From NCBI RefSeq assembly GCF_000467105.1, contig NZ_BATI01000003.1:1-64000 (forward strand): 64,000 bases of DNA, in the 5' to 3' direction. The notes below the pieces were generated by a model. It had not been told where the DNA came from, searched no databases, and saw nothing but the letters and a program-made list of their open reading frames with translations. Below, in pieces: positions 23,503 through 40,838 of the stretch (positions are counted from its first letter, which is position 1; each line of letters opens with the position of its first letter). The position numbers and the translations under genes are program-made. This DNA is from Aquipseudomonas alcaligenes NBRC 14159. GTDB taxonomy: Bacteria; Pseudomonadota; Gammaproteobacteria; Pseudomonadales; Pseudomonadaceae.

Positions 23503-23578
23503 CGGGAGCACTCCGCATTCGTCGATCAGGCGGATTATCCGGACTGCGGCCGGCCTCGACTTGAACCGGATTGCGCTG

Positions 23579-24370
23579 CTAGGCGCGCACGCAGGCCTGA
23601 TAGCGCCCGGGGCTGATGCCGTAGGCAGCGCGGAAATGACGGTTGAGATGGCTCTGGTCGGCGAAGCCCAGACGATGGGCCACCTCGCCGGCCGGCAACC
23701 CCAGGCGCAACAGGCCCTGGGCACGCCGGGTGCGCAGCTGCATGGCCCACTGCCGAGGGCTGAGCCCGGTACGGCGCTTGAAGGCGCGCAGCAGGTGGAA
23801 CTTGGACAGGTCCACCGCCGCTGCCATCTGCTCCAGGCTTGGCGTCTGCTCCAGGCTGGCGGCCAGCAGCTCCTGCAGACGTCCGACCGCCTCCCTGCCG
23901 ATATCCCGAGCCTCGGCCAGACGCACGCCGGCGCCGCTGGCGATCCGCCCGAGCAGCAGAGTCACGCCCTCCTCGCCGTGCTCGCGCAGCAGCGGATCGT
24001 CGCTCAGGCAGGCCTCGATCGCTCGGGCCAGTTCACCGGCCAGGGCCGGTGCCTGCTGCAGCGGGCGCTCGAAGTGCAGCTCGCCGCGGCCGAGGCTCTC
24101 GGCCAGCTGTGCCGCGGGCAGGTACAGGCTGACATAGCGCCAGGGCTGCCCTTCGCGGGCACCGCCGCCCTGAATCTCGCCGGGGTTGTAGGTAGTGATG
24201 GCGCCGACGCCGGCATCGAAGGTACGTCCGTCCAGCCAGATGCGCTCTTCGCCCACCAGGTTGGCGCCGATGACGAATTCGTCGTGACTGTGTTTGTCGA
24301 ACTGCTGGCCCGCCACGCTACTGCTGGCGACCTCCAGGTCGCCGAGGCGGGCCAGACGGACCGCGCTCAT
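23579..24370 (-). CDS. chpD: AraC-family regulator ChpD
   Basis: 263 residues. An N-terminal cupin-like sensing domain (HSHDEFVIGANLVGEERIWLDG) is followed by a C-terminal pair of AraC helix-turn-helix motifs from about residue 165 (QMAAAVDLSKFHLLRAFKRRTGLSPRQW and AHRLGFADQSHLNRHFRAAYGISPGRYQ). It starts one base after the chpC stop, so it is translated as part of the Chp operon. Its natural target may be the adjacent chpE exporter, an inference from AraC-LysE pairings elsewhere. Confidence 0.92.
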   Translation of the reverse strand: MSAVRLARLGDLEVASSSVAGQQFDKHSHDEFVIGANLVGEERIWLDGRTFDAGVGAITTYNPGEIQGGGAREGQPWRYVSLYLPAAQLAESLGRGELHFERPLQQAPALAGELARAIEACLSDDPLLREHGEEGVTLLLGRIASGAGVRLAEARDIGREAVGRLQELLAASLEQTPSLEQMAAAVDLSKFHLLRAFKRRTGLSPRQWAMQLRTRRAQGLLRLGLPAGEVAHRLGFADQSHLNRHFRAAYGISPGRYQACVRA

Positions 24371-24371
24371 G

Positions 24372-24842
24372 TCAGATCAGGCCGGCGTCCGCCAGCTTCT
24401 GCTCCAGGCCGATCAGGTCCGGAATCTTCACCACCGCCTCGCCGAGCTGCACGGCGTCCAGCTCCAGCGGCGCCAGCTCGGCGCTGGCGCGCTGCAAGTG
24501 GCCATCGACCTTCATCGAGCGCGGGATGCCCTGCACCAGCAGGGCGATGAACTTGACCTGGTCACGACCGCCCATGGCATTGAGCACGGCTACCCGCACC
24601 CCCGGGCCGATCTGCGGCTGGCCACCGGAGGCCGCCTCGAAGGACAGCAGCGGCAGCTGCAGGTCGCGCCAGGCCACCTGGCCGAGGAACCAGGACGGCA
24701 GCCCCGGAGTGACATGCGGCGGGCGGTAGGGAATCAGCTCGGCCACTGCCACGTTGGGCAACAGCAGGGTACGGTCGGCCAGCGGCACCAGCAGGGCGGT
24801 AAGGCTGCTGACGCTGTTCTGCGGGGCTATGGCTTGGCTCAT
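24372..24842 (-). CDS. chpC: CheW-like adaptor ChpC
   Basis: 156-residue CheW-domain protein (ALLVPLADRTLLLPNVAVAELI at the N-terminus, LVQGIPRSMKVDG midway). It would couple an alternative chemoreceptor to the ChpA kinase, the second CheW-like adaptor of the system alongside PilI. The ATG at 24842 has a perfect AAGGAG at eight bases; an ATG 13 codons upstream overlaps chpB and is less likely. It sits between chpB and chpD on the same strand. Confidence 0.92.
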   Translation of the reverse strand: MSQAIAPQNSVSSLTALLVPLADRTLLLPNVAVAELIPYRPPHVTPGLPSWFLGQVAWRDLQLPLLSFEAASGGQPQIGPGVRVAVLNAMGGRDQVKFIALLVQGIPRSMKVDGHLQRASAELAPLELDAVQLGEAVVKIPDLIGLEQKLADAGLI

Positions 24843-24871
24843 GGCGGCTCCTTGAAAGACAGCAGAGGCCG

Positions 24872-25883
24872 TTACTGGCACTGCTCGGCCAGATGATTGA
24901 CCAGGGCGGCGGCCAGCTCGCGCGGGTCGCCGCTGAGAGCGCTGTAGCCGCCCTCGCGCAGGCTGTCGGGCATGCTCGGGCAGGCACAGCTGTCGGCCTT
25001 CTGGGTCCAGATTACGCCACCCTGGCGACGCACGTAGGCGGCGGCGGCACTGCCGTCGCTGCCCATGCCGCTAAACGCGATCACACCGCAGTGGGCCCCG
25101 TATTGTTGGGCCAGGTTGAGCATCATCTGGTCTATGGACGGGCTGTAGGGCTCCGGCCAGCCGCGGTCGGCCACCTGCATGCTGCCATCTTCGGCAAAGC
25201 CCAGTTCATGGGCGATTGGCGCCACCACCACTTCACCGCAACGCACGGCATCGCCGTGACGCGCCGGGTTGACGTGCCACTGGCTGTGGCGGCCGACGGC
25301 CTGCGGCAGCGCCGTCTCGAAGGCGGCGTCGATGTGCTGGGCGTAGATGAAGCCGATCGGCAGACCGCCGGGCAGCGCGTCGAGGAACTCCTTGACCGCC
25401 GCCGGGCCACCGAGCGAGGCGGCCAGCAGCCACACCTGCCTGGCGGGCTCGCCGGCCACCAGCGGTGTGCCGGCCAACGCAGCCGGCAGCTCCAGACGGT
25501 TGGGGCGCTGCGCCTCGGCCAGCAGGGCTTCCAGGCTGGGGCCGACGGCCTGCGCCGGATCACCGACCAGCCGCTTGAGCTTGCCGAACAGGCGGCGCTC
25601 CCAGCGCGGGTAGTTCTCCGAGTGCCGTTCCGGGGCATGGCCCTCGCCGAACAGCACCGGGGCACTGGCCTTTTCCAGGAGGTTGTCGACCAGCGGTGAG
25701 TCTTCCGACTGGGCCAGGTCCACCAGCCACAGATCGGTTTCGCAGTCGGCCAGCGCCGCCTCGTCGAGGCGCGCCGGATCACTGTTGAGTACTACCTGGT
25801 AGCCGCTGCCGGACAGCGCCTGCTGCAGCACGTGGCGCTGCAGCGAGGTGTCGGCGATGACCGCAATACGAGCAGCAGTTCTG

Positions 25884-25891
<8 letters not shown>
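24872..25891 (-). CDS. chpB: CheB-like methylesterase ChpB
   Basis: 339 residues. The C-terminal CheB methylesterase domain shows the catalytic serine in LLAASLGGPAAVKEFL, the histidine in FIYAQHIDAAFE and the aspartate in AFSGMGSDGSAAAAYV. The N-terminal 120 residues resemble a receiver domain (RIAVIADTSLQRHVLQQAL, DLWLVDLAQ) but lack the usual acidic pair and are probably degenerate. It removes methyl groups from PilJ glutamates, opposing PilK. It overlaps the chpA 3' end by eight bases, so translation is coupled. Confidence 0.93.
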
Positions 25892-33563
<7,672 letters not shown>

Positions 33564-33585
33564 ACCTGCTCCAGTCATTCTTGTC

Positions 33586-34467
33586 TTAGCCCTTGCGGGT
33601 GAACGCCAGAACCCGCTCGTCGGCCACCGGCACCAGGTCCGGATGCTGCCAACCGACCACTTCCCCAACCCCGACCACCAGCATTCCCCCCGGCGCCAGG
33701 CGCTCGGCCAGGCGGTTGAGGATTTCGCGGCGACGCCAGCGGCGGAAATAGATCAGCAGGTTCTGGCAAAAGATTACGTCCATGCCGGACTGTGGCGCCT
33801 TGGCCAGTTCCAGCACATTCAACCGGGCGACGCAGACACGCGCCACCAGGTCAGGCACCACTTGATAACGACCATCGGCCTGGGCGAGGAAGTAGCGCTC
33901 GCACAGGTCGCTGTCCATCTGTTCCAGCTTGCGCGCGCTGTAGACCGCCTCGCGCGCCTTGTTCAACACATTCAGACTGATGTCGGTTCCGGTGACGCCG
34001 AACTGCCGCTCGCTACCCAGCTCGCGCAGCACCTCGGCAGCGCAGATCGCCATCGAGTAGGGCTCCTCGCCGCTGGAGCAGCCAACGCTCCACAGGGCCA
34101 GAGGGTGTTGCTGTTCATCGGTGGCCAGGCGGCCGCGCAGGTAACTCTCCAGCACCTCGAAGGACGGGCGGTGGCGGAAGAAACGGGTCTCCTGCACGGT
34201 CAGACGGTCCAGCAGGGTCGACCACTCCACCGCGCCACGCGGGCCGTCGGTGACCTGGCGGAAGTAGCTGGCGTAGTCGCCGACGCCCAGTTCACGCATA
34301 CGCGCGGTCAGGTTGGTCTGCAGAAAGGCCCGGCGCTGCTCGTTGATCACCACGCCGGTACGCTCTTCCAGCAGGGCCTGCCAGTCGCGAAACTCCGCCT
34401 GCGACATGTCGGCCAGAGGCTTCAAGGCCCAGACGCCGCTTGGCTGCATGCCGTGCCCCTCGCTCAT
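33586..34467 (-). CDS. pilK: CheR-type methyltransferase PilK
   Basis: 293-residue CheR protein-glutamate methyltransferase. The N-terminal helical CheR domain (FRDWQALLEERTGVVINEQRRAFLQTNL) precedes a SAM-binding domain (LALWSVGCSSGEEPYSMAI, TGTDISLNVLNKAREAVYS, DVIFCQNLLIYF). It methylates the PilJ receptor for adaptation, using SAM. It lies between pilJ and chpA on the same strand, 22 bp before the chpA start. Confidence 0.95.
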   Translation of the reverse strand: MSEGHGMQPSGVWALKPLADMSQAEFRDWQALLEERTGVVINEQRRAFLQTNLTARMRELGVGDYASYFRQVTDGPRGAVEWSTLLDRLTVQETRFFRHRPSFEVLESYLRGRLATDEQQHPLALWSVGCSSGEEPYSMAICAAEVLRELGSERQFGVTGTDISLNVLNKAREAVYSARKLEQMDSDLCERYFLAQADGRYQVVPDLVARVCVARLNVLELAKAPQSGMDVIFCQNLLIYFRRWRRREILNRLAERLAPGGMLVVGVGEVVGWQHPDLVPVADERVLAFTRKG

Positions 34468-34517
34468 GGCCGAATGCCCCGGGCAGCGACCCTCTCAGGC
34501 CGCTGCACCTCCCTAGA

Positions 34518-36560
34518 TCAGGCCTGGCCGTCCGGCAGGGTGAAGCCGGATACCGAACGACGCATCTCACTGGCCATCTTGGCCAGGTTACCAATGCTCT
34601 TGGCGGTAGCGGTGGTACCTGCGGAGGTCTGCGAGGTGATCTCCTGAATCACGTTCATGGTGTTGGAGATGTGGCCGGCCGACGAAGCCTGCTGACGGGC
34701 GGCATTGGAGATGTTCTGGATCAAGGCCGCGAGGGTCTTGGATACCTTCTCGATCTCTTCCAGGGCCACACCGGCGTCCTGCGCCAGACGGGCACCACGC
34801 ACCACTTCGGAGGTGGTCTGCTCCATGGAGATAACCGCTTCGTTGGTGTCGGTCTGAATGGTCTTAACCAGTGCCTCGATCTGCTTGGTCGCGGCGGCGG
34901 AACGTTCCGCGAGGCGCTGTACTTCGTCCGCTACCACGGCGAAGCCTCGACCGGCGTCACCGGCCATGGATGCCTGGATCGCGGCGTTCAGTGCGAGGAT
35001 GTTGGTCTGGTCGGCAATGTCGTTAATCAGGCTAACGATGTCACCGATCTCCTGGGACGACTCACCGAGGCGCTTGATCCGCTTCGAGGTGTCCTGGATC
35101 TGCTCACGGATGTTATCCATGCCGGTGATGGTGTTGTGCACCACCTCGTTACCCTTGTTGGCGATGGCTACGGAACGTTCCGCTACCGCGGAGGATTCCG
35201 CGGCGTTCGCCGATACCTGGTCAATCGACACGGCCATTTCGTTGATCGCCGCAGAGGCGCCGGCGATTTCCTGGGCCTGGTGCTCGGAAGCCTCGGCCAG
35301 GTGCATCGCGGTAGCCTGGGTTTCCTGGGCGGCGGCGGCCACCTGCACGGCGGTCTGGTTGATCGTCGCTACCAGGTCGCGCAGCTGGTCGATGGAGTAG
35401 TTGATGGAGTCCGCGATCGCACCGGTGAAGTCCTCGGTTACGGTCGCGGCCACGGTCAGGTCACCGTCGGCGAGGTCGGCAATTTCGTCGAGCAGTCGCA
35501 GAATCGCCGCCTGGTTACGTTCGTTCTTCTCGGCGGTGGAGGTCAGTCGACGGTTGGTCTCGCGCACCATTACCAGACCGATGAGGATGATCGAGGCCAG
35601 TGCCAGGGCACCCAGCACATAACCGGCAATGGTGTTGAAGTAACGGCCGTCGGCCAGGTTCTCGAACTCGGTGGCCAGACCGGAGGTCTTGTCCAGCAGG
35701 GTTTGCGAGCCGGTGAAGATGGTGTTGGCGGATTCACGGACCTGGAACAGTTCCGGAGAGGTTTCCAGAATCTCGTCCACCGAACCGGAAACGAACTGGA
35801 ACAGCTCGGAAATCTCGGCCAGACGCTCCAGGGCGTCTTCGTCGGTCACCTTGGAGATCTCCATGGCGCTGTTGCCTTCGATCATCGCCTTGAGCACGCG
35901 ACCGAACAGGCTAGCGTCACGACCGAACATGTCGGCGGCCTGCACCGAGTCCTGGTCACCGGCCAGCACCTTGTTCACCGAGCCTAGGATACGTTCGGCC
36001 AGCAGCGACTGACGCTGGGCAACAGAGACCTGAGCGGCAGGCGCACCGCTCTGCAGCAGGATGTCGACGACTTCCTCGTACTCGACCTGCAGCTGCGGAA
36101 TGGTTTCGGCGAGGGTCGCGGCTACCTGGTGCAGCGACAGTACGGTCTGTTCGCTCTGCAGGATGGCGTCGGCGTTCTGCCGCAGCACGTCCCAGTCCTT
36201 CTGCACCTCATCCATCTGCGCCTTGACCGACTCGGGGGCAGCCGGCAGACCGCTGGCCTCGTTGCCCTTGGTCAGGAAACCCCAGCGCTCTTCGAAGTCA
36301 CGACGCGCTTCCTTGAGCAGCGGGAAGGCTTCGGCCTTGCCGGTCGCCGCTTCGGTGGCGTTCTTCGCGATACGCTGGGACAGGACGCGCAGTTCGCCCG
36401 CGTGGCTGATGTATTCCTTGTCGTAGCCCGACTGGGTGTTGAGGTAGGCGAAGTTGGCGAACAGCAACACGATGGAAATGATCAGGACCACGAAGAGTCC
36501 GGCGATCAGCGTGTTACTGCGCACACCTGCCAAGAGATTGCCTGCATCGAGTTTTTTCAT
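34518..36560 (-). CDS. pilJ: type IV pilus chemoreceptor PilJ
   Basis: 680 residues (682 in P. aeruginosa). TM1 follows the N-terminus ([25 protein letters not shown]). Two PilJ-type periplasmic helical sensor modules follow ([16 protein letters not shown] and [18 protein letters not shown]), then TM2 ([19 protein letters not shown]), HAMP and the cytoplasmic signalling hairpin ([40 protein letters not shown]). It senses surface contact or PilA state and signals to ChpA through PilI. The start [10 protein letters not shown] at 36560 is the family start. The 83-bp gap to pilI holds only a leader. Confidence 0.96.
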   Translation of the reverse strand: MKKLDAGNLLAGVRSNTLIAGLFVVLIISIVLLFANFAYLNTQSGYDKEYISHAGELRVLSQRIAKNATEAATGKAEAFPLLKEARRDFEERWGFLTKGNEASGLPAAPESVKAQMDEVQKDWDVLRQNADAILQSEQTVLSLHQVAATLAETIPQLQVEYEEVVDILLQSGAPAAQVSVAQRQSLLAERILGSVNKVLAGDQDSVQAADMFGRDASLFGRVLKAMIEGNSAMEISKVTDEDALERLAEISELFQFVSGSVDEILETSPELFQVRESANTIFTGSQTLLDKTSGLATEFENLADGRYFNTIAGYVLGALALASIILIGLVMVRETNRRLTSTAEKNERNQAAILRLLDEIADLADGDLTVAATVTEDFTGAIADSINYSIDQLRDLVATINQTAVQVAAAAQETQATAMHLAEASEHQAQEIAGASAAINEMAVSIDQVSANAAESSAVAERSVAIANKGNEVVHNTITGMDNIREQIQDTSKRIKRLGESSQEIGDIVSLINDIADQTNILALNAAIQASMAGDAGRGFAVVADEVQRLAERSAAATKQIEALVKTIQTDTNEAVISMEQTTSEVVRGARLAQDAGVALEEIEKVSKTLAALIQNISNAARQQASSAGHISNTMNVIQEITSQTSAGTTATAKSIGNLAKMASEMRRSVSGFTLPDGQA

Positions 36561-36643
36561 TATTTGGCCCCCGCCTGGACCGACCGCACAACGATTTCCA
36601 TGTAACGCCAAAGGGCCGACAAGTGCCGACCCAACCGAAAAGC

Positions 36644-37180
36644 TTATACCGCCACGTCGAGAAAGCCCTGGTGCTGAGCCAGCGCATGCGGGCTGAACAC
36701 CAGCCAGGGACGTTCGCGCTGGAACACCCCATGGATGAACGGAGCAATCGCGGCCTCGAGGGGCGGCAACTGCTCGGAGAAGGTATCAACCGGGAAGTGC
36801 TGCATGCCGAACACCTCGTCGACCGTCAGGCCGGCGAACACTTCATTGTGGTCCACCACCAGAACCCGGCGCTGCTTGCGCAGGGGCGACAGTTCGCCAC
36901 CGAAGAAGCCGCAGAGATCCATCACCGGCAGCAGGCGACCACGCACGTTGGCCACGCCCTTGACCCAGTTCTTCACACCTGGCAACAGCGTATGACGTGG
37001 CTCGTGCAGCACTTCGCCGACTTCGCCCATGGGCGCCACGAAATAGCGCTCGCCCATGCGGAAACCGATGCCACTCCAGGTCTGTACCGTCTGCTGCTGC
37101 GACGGCAAACCGGCAGCCAGCGTACGGCAACGCTGGTCGAGAGCGACGAGGAGCTGGAAGGGAGATTGCGCGTCCGACAT
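36644..37180 (-). CDS. pilI: CheW-like adaptor PilI
   Basis: 178-residue CheW-domain protein linking the PilJ receptor to ChpA. Visible CheW features are the [16 protein letters not shown] strand, the [27 protein letters not shown] central segment, and [25 protein letters not shown]. It lies downstream of pilH by 47 bp and upstream of pilJ on the same strand, as in other pseudomonads. It is required for twitching in P. aeruginosa. Confidence 0.95.
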   Translation of the reverse strand: MSDAQSPFQLLVALDQRCRTLAAGLPSQQQTVQTWSGIGFRMGERYFVAPMGEVGEVLHEPRHTLLPGVKNWVKGVANVRGRLLPVMDLCGFFGGELSPLRKQRRVLVVDHNEVFAGLTVDEVFGMQHFPVDTFSEQLPPLEAAIAPFIHGVFQRERPWLVFSPHALAQHQGFLDVAV

Positions 37181-37227
37181 GCCGACCTTGGTCTGTTCTT
37201 CTTATGTGGCTACGGACTGGCGCGGCG

Positions 37228-37593
37228 TTAGCCGGCCAGCACCGCGTTGAGGGTCTTCATCAGCGTGTCTTCGTCAACCGGTTTGGTCAGGTAGTCACGC
37301 GCGCCCTGGCGCTTGCCCCAGACCTTGTCGGTTTCCTGGTCCTTGGTGGTCACGATGATCACCGGGATGTGGCTGGTTTCGGCGTCCTTGGTCAGCTGAC
37401 GGGTCGCCTGGAAGCCATTGAGACCGGGCATGACGATATCCATCAGCACCGCGTCGGGCTTTTCCTGGCGCGCCAGCGCTACGCCGTCGGCACCATTCTC
37501 CGCCTTGAGTACCTGATGACCATGCTTCTCGAGCATGGCGGTCAGCTTGTACATCTCGGTCGGCGAGTCATCAACAATCAGAATACGAGCCAT
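37228..37593 (-). CDS. pilH: response regulator PilH
   Basis: 121-residue stand-alone receiver (CheY-like). The acidic pair in LIVDDS, phospho-acceptor aspartate in AVLMDIVMPGLNGF, the Thr in VTTKDQE and the lysine in YLTKPVDED are all present. In P. aeruginosa PilH counteracts PilG, promoting retraction or acting as a phosphate sink. The ATG at 37593 has GGGGAA upstream; an ATG four codons earlier is possible. Confidence 0.95.
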   Translation of the reverse strand: MARILIVDDSPTEMYKLTAMLEKHGHQVLKAENGADGVALARQEKPDAVLMDIVMPGLNGFQATRQLTKDAETSHIPVIIVTTKDQETDKVWGKRQGARDYLTKPVDEDTLMKTLNAVLAG

Positions 37594-37638
37594 GAAGTTC
37601 CCCATTCGGAATAGGCATCGCCGGCTTGTGGCCGGCTA

Positions 37639-38046
37639 TCAGGAGGCTTGCTCCACCGGGACGAATTCGGGCACATGCGCCTTGATGGCGCCGAGCAGCT
37701 CTTCCTTGCTGAAAGGCTTGGTCAGGTACTGGTCGGACCCGACAATGCGCCCCTTGGCCTTGTCGAACAGGCCGTCCTTGGAGGACAGCATGATCACCGG
37801 GGTGGATTTGAAAGCACTGTTGTTTTTGATCAGGGCGCAGGTCTGATAGCCGTCGAGGCGCGGCATCATGATGTCGACAAAGATAATGCTCGGATGCGTG
37901 TCGGCGATCTTGGCCAGCGCATCGAAGCCGTCCACCGCAGTGATGACCTCGCAACCCACCTTCTTCAGCAGAGTCTCGGCGGTGCGACGAATCGTTTTCG
38001 AATCGTCGATCACCATGACCTTCAAACCCTCGGAATGCTGTTCCAT
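37639..38046 (-). CDS. pilG: response regulator PilG
   Basis: 135-residue CheY-like receiver, nearly collinear with P. aeruginosa PilG. It shows VMVIDDSKTIRRTAETLLKKVGC, the acceptor aspartate in FVDIMMPRLDGYQTCALIKNN, LSSKDGLFDKAKGRIVGSDQYLTKPFSKEEL. It is phosphorylated by ChpA and drives pilus extension and cAMP signalling. It is the first gene of the pil-chp operon, so its promoter lies in the 223-bp gap shared with gshB. The MEQHSEGLKVM start gives the family length; an ATG ten codons upstream is not supported. Confidence 0.96.
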   Translation of the reverse strand: MEQHSEGLKVMVIDDSKTIRRTAETLLKKVGCEVITAVDGFDALAKIADTHPSIIFVDIMMPRLDGYQTCALIKNNSAFKSTPVIMLSSKDGLFDKAKGRIVGSDQYLTKPFSKEELLGAIKAHVPEFVPVEQAS

Positions 38047-38175
38047 GTCTGCCCTACCATCGCCTCGGTGAGTCATTTGTTTTATCTATACAGCACAGTG
38101 TGGCTGAGGCCGTAACACTACGGGCTGCGACCCGATCGTCCGGACTTTTTAGCACACTCTCCTGATGCAATCTAT

Positions 38176-38199
38176 AAGCCCCTAATACTCGGGGTTTTT
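38176..38199 (+). terminator. terminator-like hairpin in the gshB 5' region
   Basis: AAGCCCC (38176-38182) and GGGGTTTTT (38191-38199) form a 7-bp stem (with one G-U pair) followed by a pyrimidine-rich TTCTT. It points along the plus strand but no plus-strand gene precedes it. Either a short RNA ends here or it attenuates gshB transcription. Confidence 0.45.
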
Positions 38200-38269
38200 C
38201 TTGACCGGCGGCGCCCTGCGGCGCCACCCTTGCGTCTCTCTTCGCCCCACTTGAAGCAGGTTTCACCCC

Positions 38270-39229
38270 ATGAGCATTCGCCTGGGGATCGTCATGGATC
38301 CCATCGCCCAGATCAACTTCAAGAAGGACAGCTCGCTGGCCATGCTCCTGGCTGCCCAGGCCCGCGGCTGGTCGCTGTTCTACATGGAACAGCGCGACCT
38401 CTATCAGAGCGCCGGCCAGGCCCGCGCCCGGATGGCCGCATTGACTGTCTTCAACGACCCACAGCGCTGGTTCGAACTGGAAGAGGAAAAGGACGCGCCA
38501 CTGGCCGACCTGGATGTGATCCTGATGCGCAAGGATCCGCCCTTCGACAACGAGTTCGTCTACTCCACTTACTTACTGGAGCAGGCCGAACGCGACGGCG
38601 TACTGGTGGTCAACCGCCCGCAGAGCCTGCGCGACTGCAACGAGAAGCTGTTCGCCACCCAGTTCCCTCACTGCATGCCACCTACGCTGGTCAGCCGCAG
38701 GGTCGACATTCTGCGCGAGTTTGCCGAAGCGCAGCGTGACATCATTCTCAAACCCCTGGATGGCATGGGCGGTTCCTCGATCTTCCGCCACCGAGCCGGC
38801 GACCCCAACCTCTCGGTCATCCTCGAGACCCTCACCGCCCACGGCACCCAGCAGATCATGGCGCAGGGCTACCTGCCGGCGATCAAAGACGGCGACAAGC
38901 GCATCCTGATGATAGACGGTGAACCGGTGCCCTACTGCCTGGCACGCATCCCGGCCCAGGGCGAGACGCGCGGCAACCTGGCCGCCGGCGGCCGTGGCGA
39001 GGCACGCCCATTGACCGAGCGTGACCGCTGGATCGCCGCCGAAATAGGCCCGACGCTGCGCGAGAAGGGCCTGCTGTTCGTCGGCCTGGACGTGATCGGC
39101 GAGCACCTGACCGAGATCAACGTGACCAGCCCGACCTGCATCCGCGAAATCGACAAGGCCTTCGACACCCGCATAGGCGAGCGCCTGATGGATGCCATCG
39201 AGGCCAAGCTTGCCGCGCGCAAAGCTTGA
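38270..39229 (+). CDS. gshB: glutathione synthetase
   Basis: 319 residues. An ATP-grasp ligase that joins glycine to gamma-glutamylcysteine. Diagnostic parts are SIRLGIVMDPIAQINFKKDSSLAMLLAAQARG at the N-terminus, the ATP-grasp segment DIILKPLDGMGGSSIFR, the GDKRILMIDGEPVPYCLARIPAQGETRGNLAAGGRGEAR loop, and the C-terminal EINVTSPTCIREID. It is divergent from pilG, a neighbourhood conserved in Pseudomonas. It is followed 87 bp later by tonB3 on the same strand. Confidence 0.97.
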   Translation: MSIRLGIVMDPIAQINFKKDSSLAMLLAAQARGWSLFYMEQRDLYQSAGQARARMAALTVFNDPQRWFELEEEKDAPLADLDVILMRKDPPFDNEFVYSTYLLEQAERDGVLVVNRPQSLRDCNEKLFATQFPHCMPPTLVSRRVDILREFAEAQRDIILKPLDGMGGSSIFRHRAGDPNLSVILETLTAHGTQQIMAQGYLPAIKDGDKRILMIDGEPVPYCLARIPAQGETRGNLAAGGRGEARPLTERDRWIAAEIGPTLREKGLLFVGLDVIGEHLTEINVTSPTCIREIDKAFDTRIGERLMDAIEAKLAARKA

Positions 39230-39316
39230 TCCAGGTGGCAGCTTGGCGCTTGCGGCTTGCAGGCGCCCGGCTCTAGCCGGCAGACTGCGCGGCAATTCGA
39301 TTTGCGCCCCAGTCCG

Positions 39317-40219
39317 ATGAATGCAGCACTGAAACCTCCAGCCGAACTGACCAGCTCCGGCATCCGCCCTGCGGATCGCCTGGGCTTCACCCTGTTCGTC
39401 GCCACCCTGCTGCACCTGGCGCTGATCCTCGGCGTCAGCTTCACCCTGGCCAAGCCCGGACAGATCAGCAAGACCCTGGAAATCACCCTGTCCACCTTCA
39501 AGAGCGAGGAAAAGCCCAAGGAGGCGGATTTCCTCGCCCAGGACAACCAGCAGGGCAGCGGCACCCTGGAGCACAAGGCAGCGCCCAAGACCACCGAGCA
39601 GGCGCCGTTCCAGGACAGCAAGGTGAACAAGGTCACCCCGGCCGCCGCGCCGCAGCCGACCCAGCGCAAGGAGGCCGTCGCGACCAAGACCTCGCTGACC
39701 ACCAGCAAGCCGCAGCCGCAGAAGGCGCCGACCAAACAGAAGGAAGAAGAGCCGCAGCCCGACGCCCAGCAGGCGCCGATCTTCGACACCACCCAGCTGT
39801 CGGCCGAGATCGCCAGCCTGGAGGCGCAACTGGCGCAGGAGCAGCAGCTCTACGCCAAGCGCCCGAAGATCCATCGCCTCAACGCCGCCTCGACCATGCG
39901 TGACAAGGGTGCCTGGTACAAGGACGAGTGGCGCAAGAAGGTCGAGCGCGTCGGCAACCTCAACTACCCCGAGGAAGCCCGTCGCCAGCGCATCTACGGC
40001 AGCCTGCGCATGCTGGTGTCGATCAACCGCGACGGCACCCTGTACGAGGTGCAGGTCCTCGAATCCTCCGGCCAGCAGGTGCTGGACCAGGCCGCCCTGC
40101 GCATCGTGCGCCTGGCTGCGCCCTTCGCCCCCTTCACCGGCGACCTGGCAGACATCGACCGCCTGGAGATCATCCGCACCTGGCGCTTCGAGCGCGGCGA
40201 CCGTCTGTCCAGCAACTAG
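39317..40219 (+). CDS. tonB3: TonB-like energy transducer (TonB3)
   Basis: 300 residues: a short cytoplasmic start, one transmembrane helix (LGFTLFVATLLHLALILGVSFTLA), a long Lys/Pro/Gln/Glu-rich periplasmic linker, and a C-terminal TonB domain (YPEEARRQRIYGSLRMLVSINRDGTLYEVQVLESSGQQVLDQAALRIVRLAAPFAPF). Position next to gshB and the pil-chp cluster matches P. aeruginosa tonB3, reported to be needed for twitching motility and pilus assembly rather than iron uptake. No exbB/exbD is nearby. The ATG at 39317 gives the usual short N-tail before the helix. Confidence 0.88.
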   Translation: MNAALKPPAELTSSGIRPADRLGFTLFVATLLHLALILGVSFTLAKPGQISKTLEITLSTFKSEEKPKEADFLAQDNQQGSGTLEHKAAPKTTEQAPFQDSKVNKVTPAAAPQPTQRKEAVATKTSLTTSKPQPQKAPTKQKEEEPQPDAQQAPIFDTTQLSAEIASLEAQLAQEQQLYAKRPKIHRLNAASTMRDKGAWYKDEWRKKVERVGNLNYPEEARRQRIYGSLRMLVSINRDGTLYEVQVLESSGQQVLDQAALRIVRLAAPFAPFTGDLADIDRLEIIRTWRFERGDRLSSN

Positions 40220-40271
40220 TGCGCGCATCGCACGCTTGAAGCCGGCGCCGCCAGGGTCGAAACTAGCGGCC

Positions 40272-40838
40272 ATGAAAACCGCTCCCAGCTATCTCAAGCA
40301 TCACTTCCTGATCGCCATGCCGCACATGGCCGATCCGAACTTCGCGCAGACCGTCACCTACCTGGTGGAGCACAACGAACAGGGCGCCATGGGCCTGGTG
40401 ATCAACCGCCCCAACGGTCTCAACCTGGCCGATGTGCTGGAGCAGCTGCGCCCGGACGAGCCGCCACCCGCCCTCTGCCAGAGCCTGCCGATCTTCGCCG
40501 GCGGGCCAGTGCAGACCGACCGTGGCTTCGTCCTGCATCCGAGCGGACACAGCTTCCAGGCCACCCTGGAGCTGGGCGAACTGGCCCTGTCCACCTCGCA
40601 GGACGCGCTGTTCGCCATCGCCGACGGCAATGGCCCGGCCAGACACCTGATCACCCTTGGCTACGCTGGCTGGGAAGCCGGTCAGCTGGAGACCGAGCTG
40701 GCCGACAACGCCTGGCTGACCTGCCCGGCCGACAGCGCCATCCTCTTCGACACCCCCTTCGACCAGCGACTGTCGGCCGCCGCCGCGCGCTTAGGGATCA
40801 ACCTCAGCCTGCTCACCGCCCAGGCCGGCCACGCATGA
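40272..40838 (+). CDS. algH: AlgH / YqgE family protein (UPF0301)
   Basis: 188 residues. YLKHHFLIAMPHMADPNFAQTVTYLVEHNEQGAMGLVINRP and IFAGGPVQTDRGFVLH are hallmarks of the AlgH/YqgE family (DUF179). It was first linked to alginate regulation in P. aeruginosa; the biochemical role is still uncertain. It overlaps ruvX by four bases (ATGA), a conserved pair, so the two are translationally coupled. Confidence 0.93.
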   Translation: MKTAPSYLKHHFLIAMPHMADPNFAQTVTYLVEHNEQGAMGLVINRPNGLNLADVLEQLRPDEPPPALCQSLPIFAGGPVQTDRGFVLHPSGHSFQATLELGELALSTSQDALFAIADGNGPARHLITLGYAGWEAGQLETELADNAWLTCPADSAILFDTPFDQRLSAAAARLGINLSLLTAQAGHA

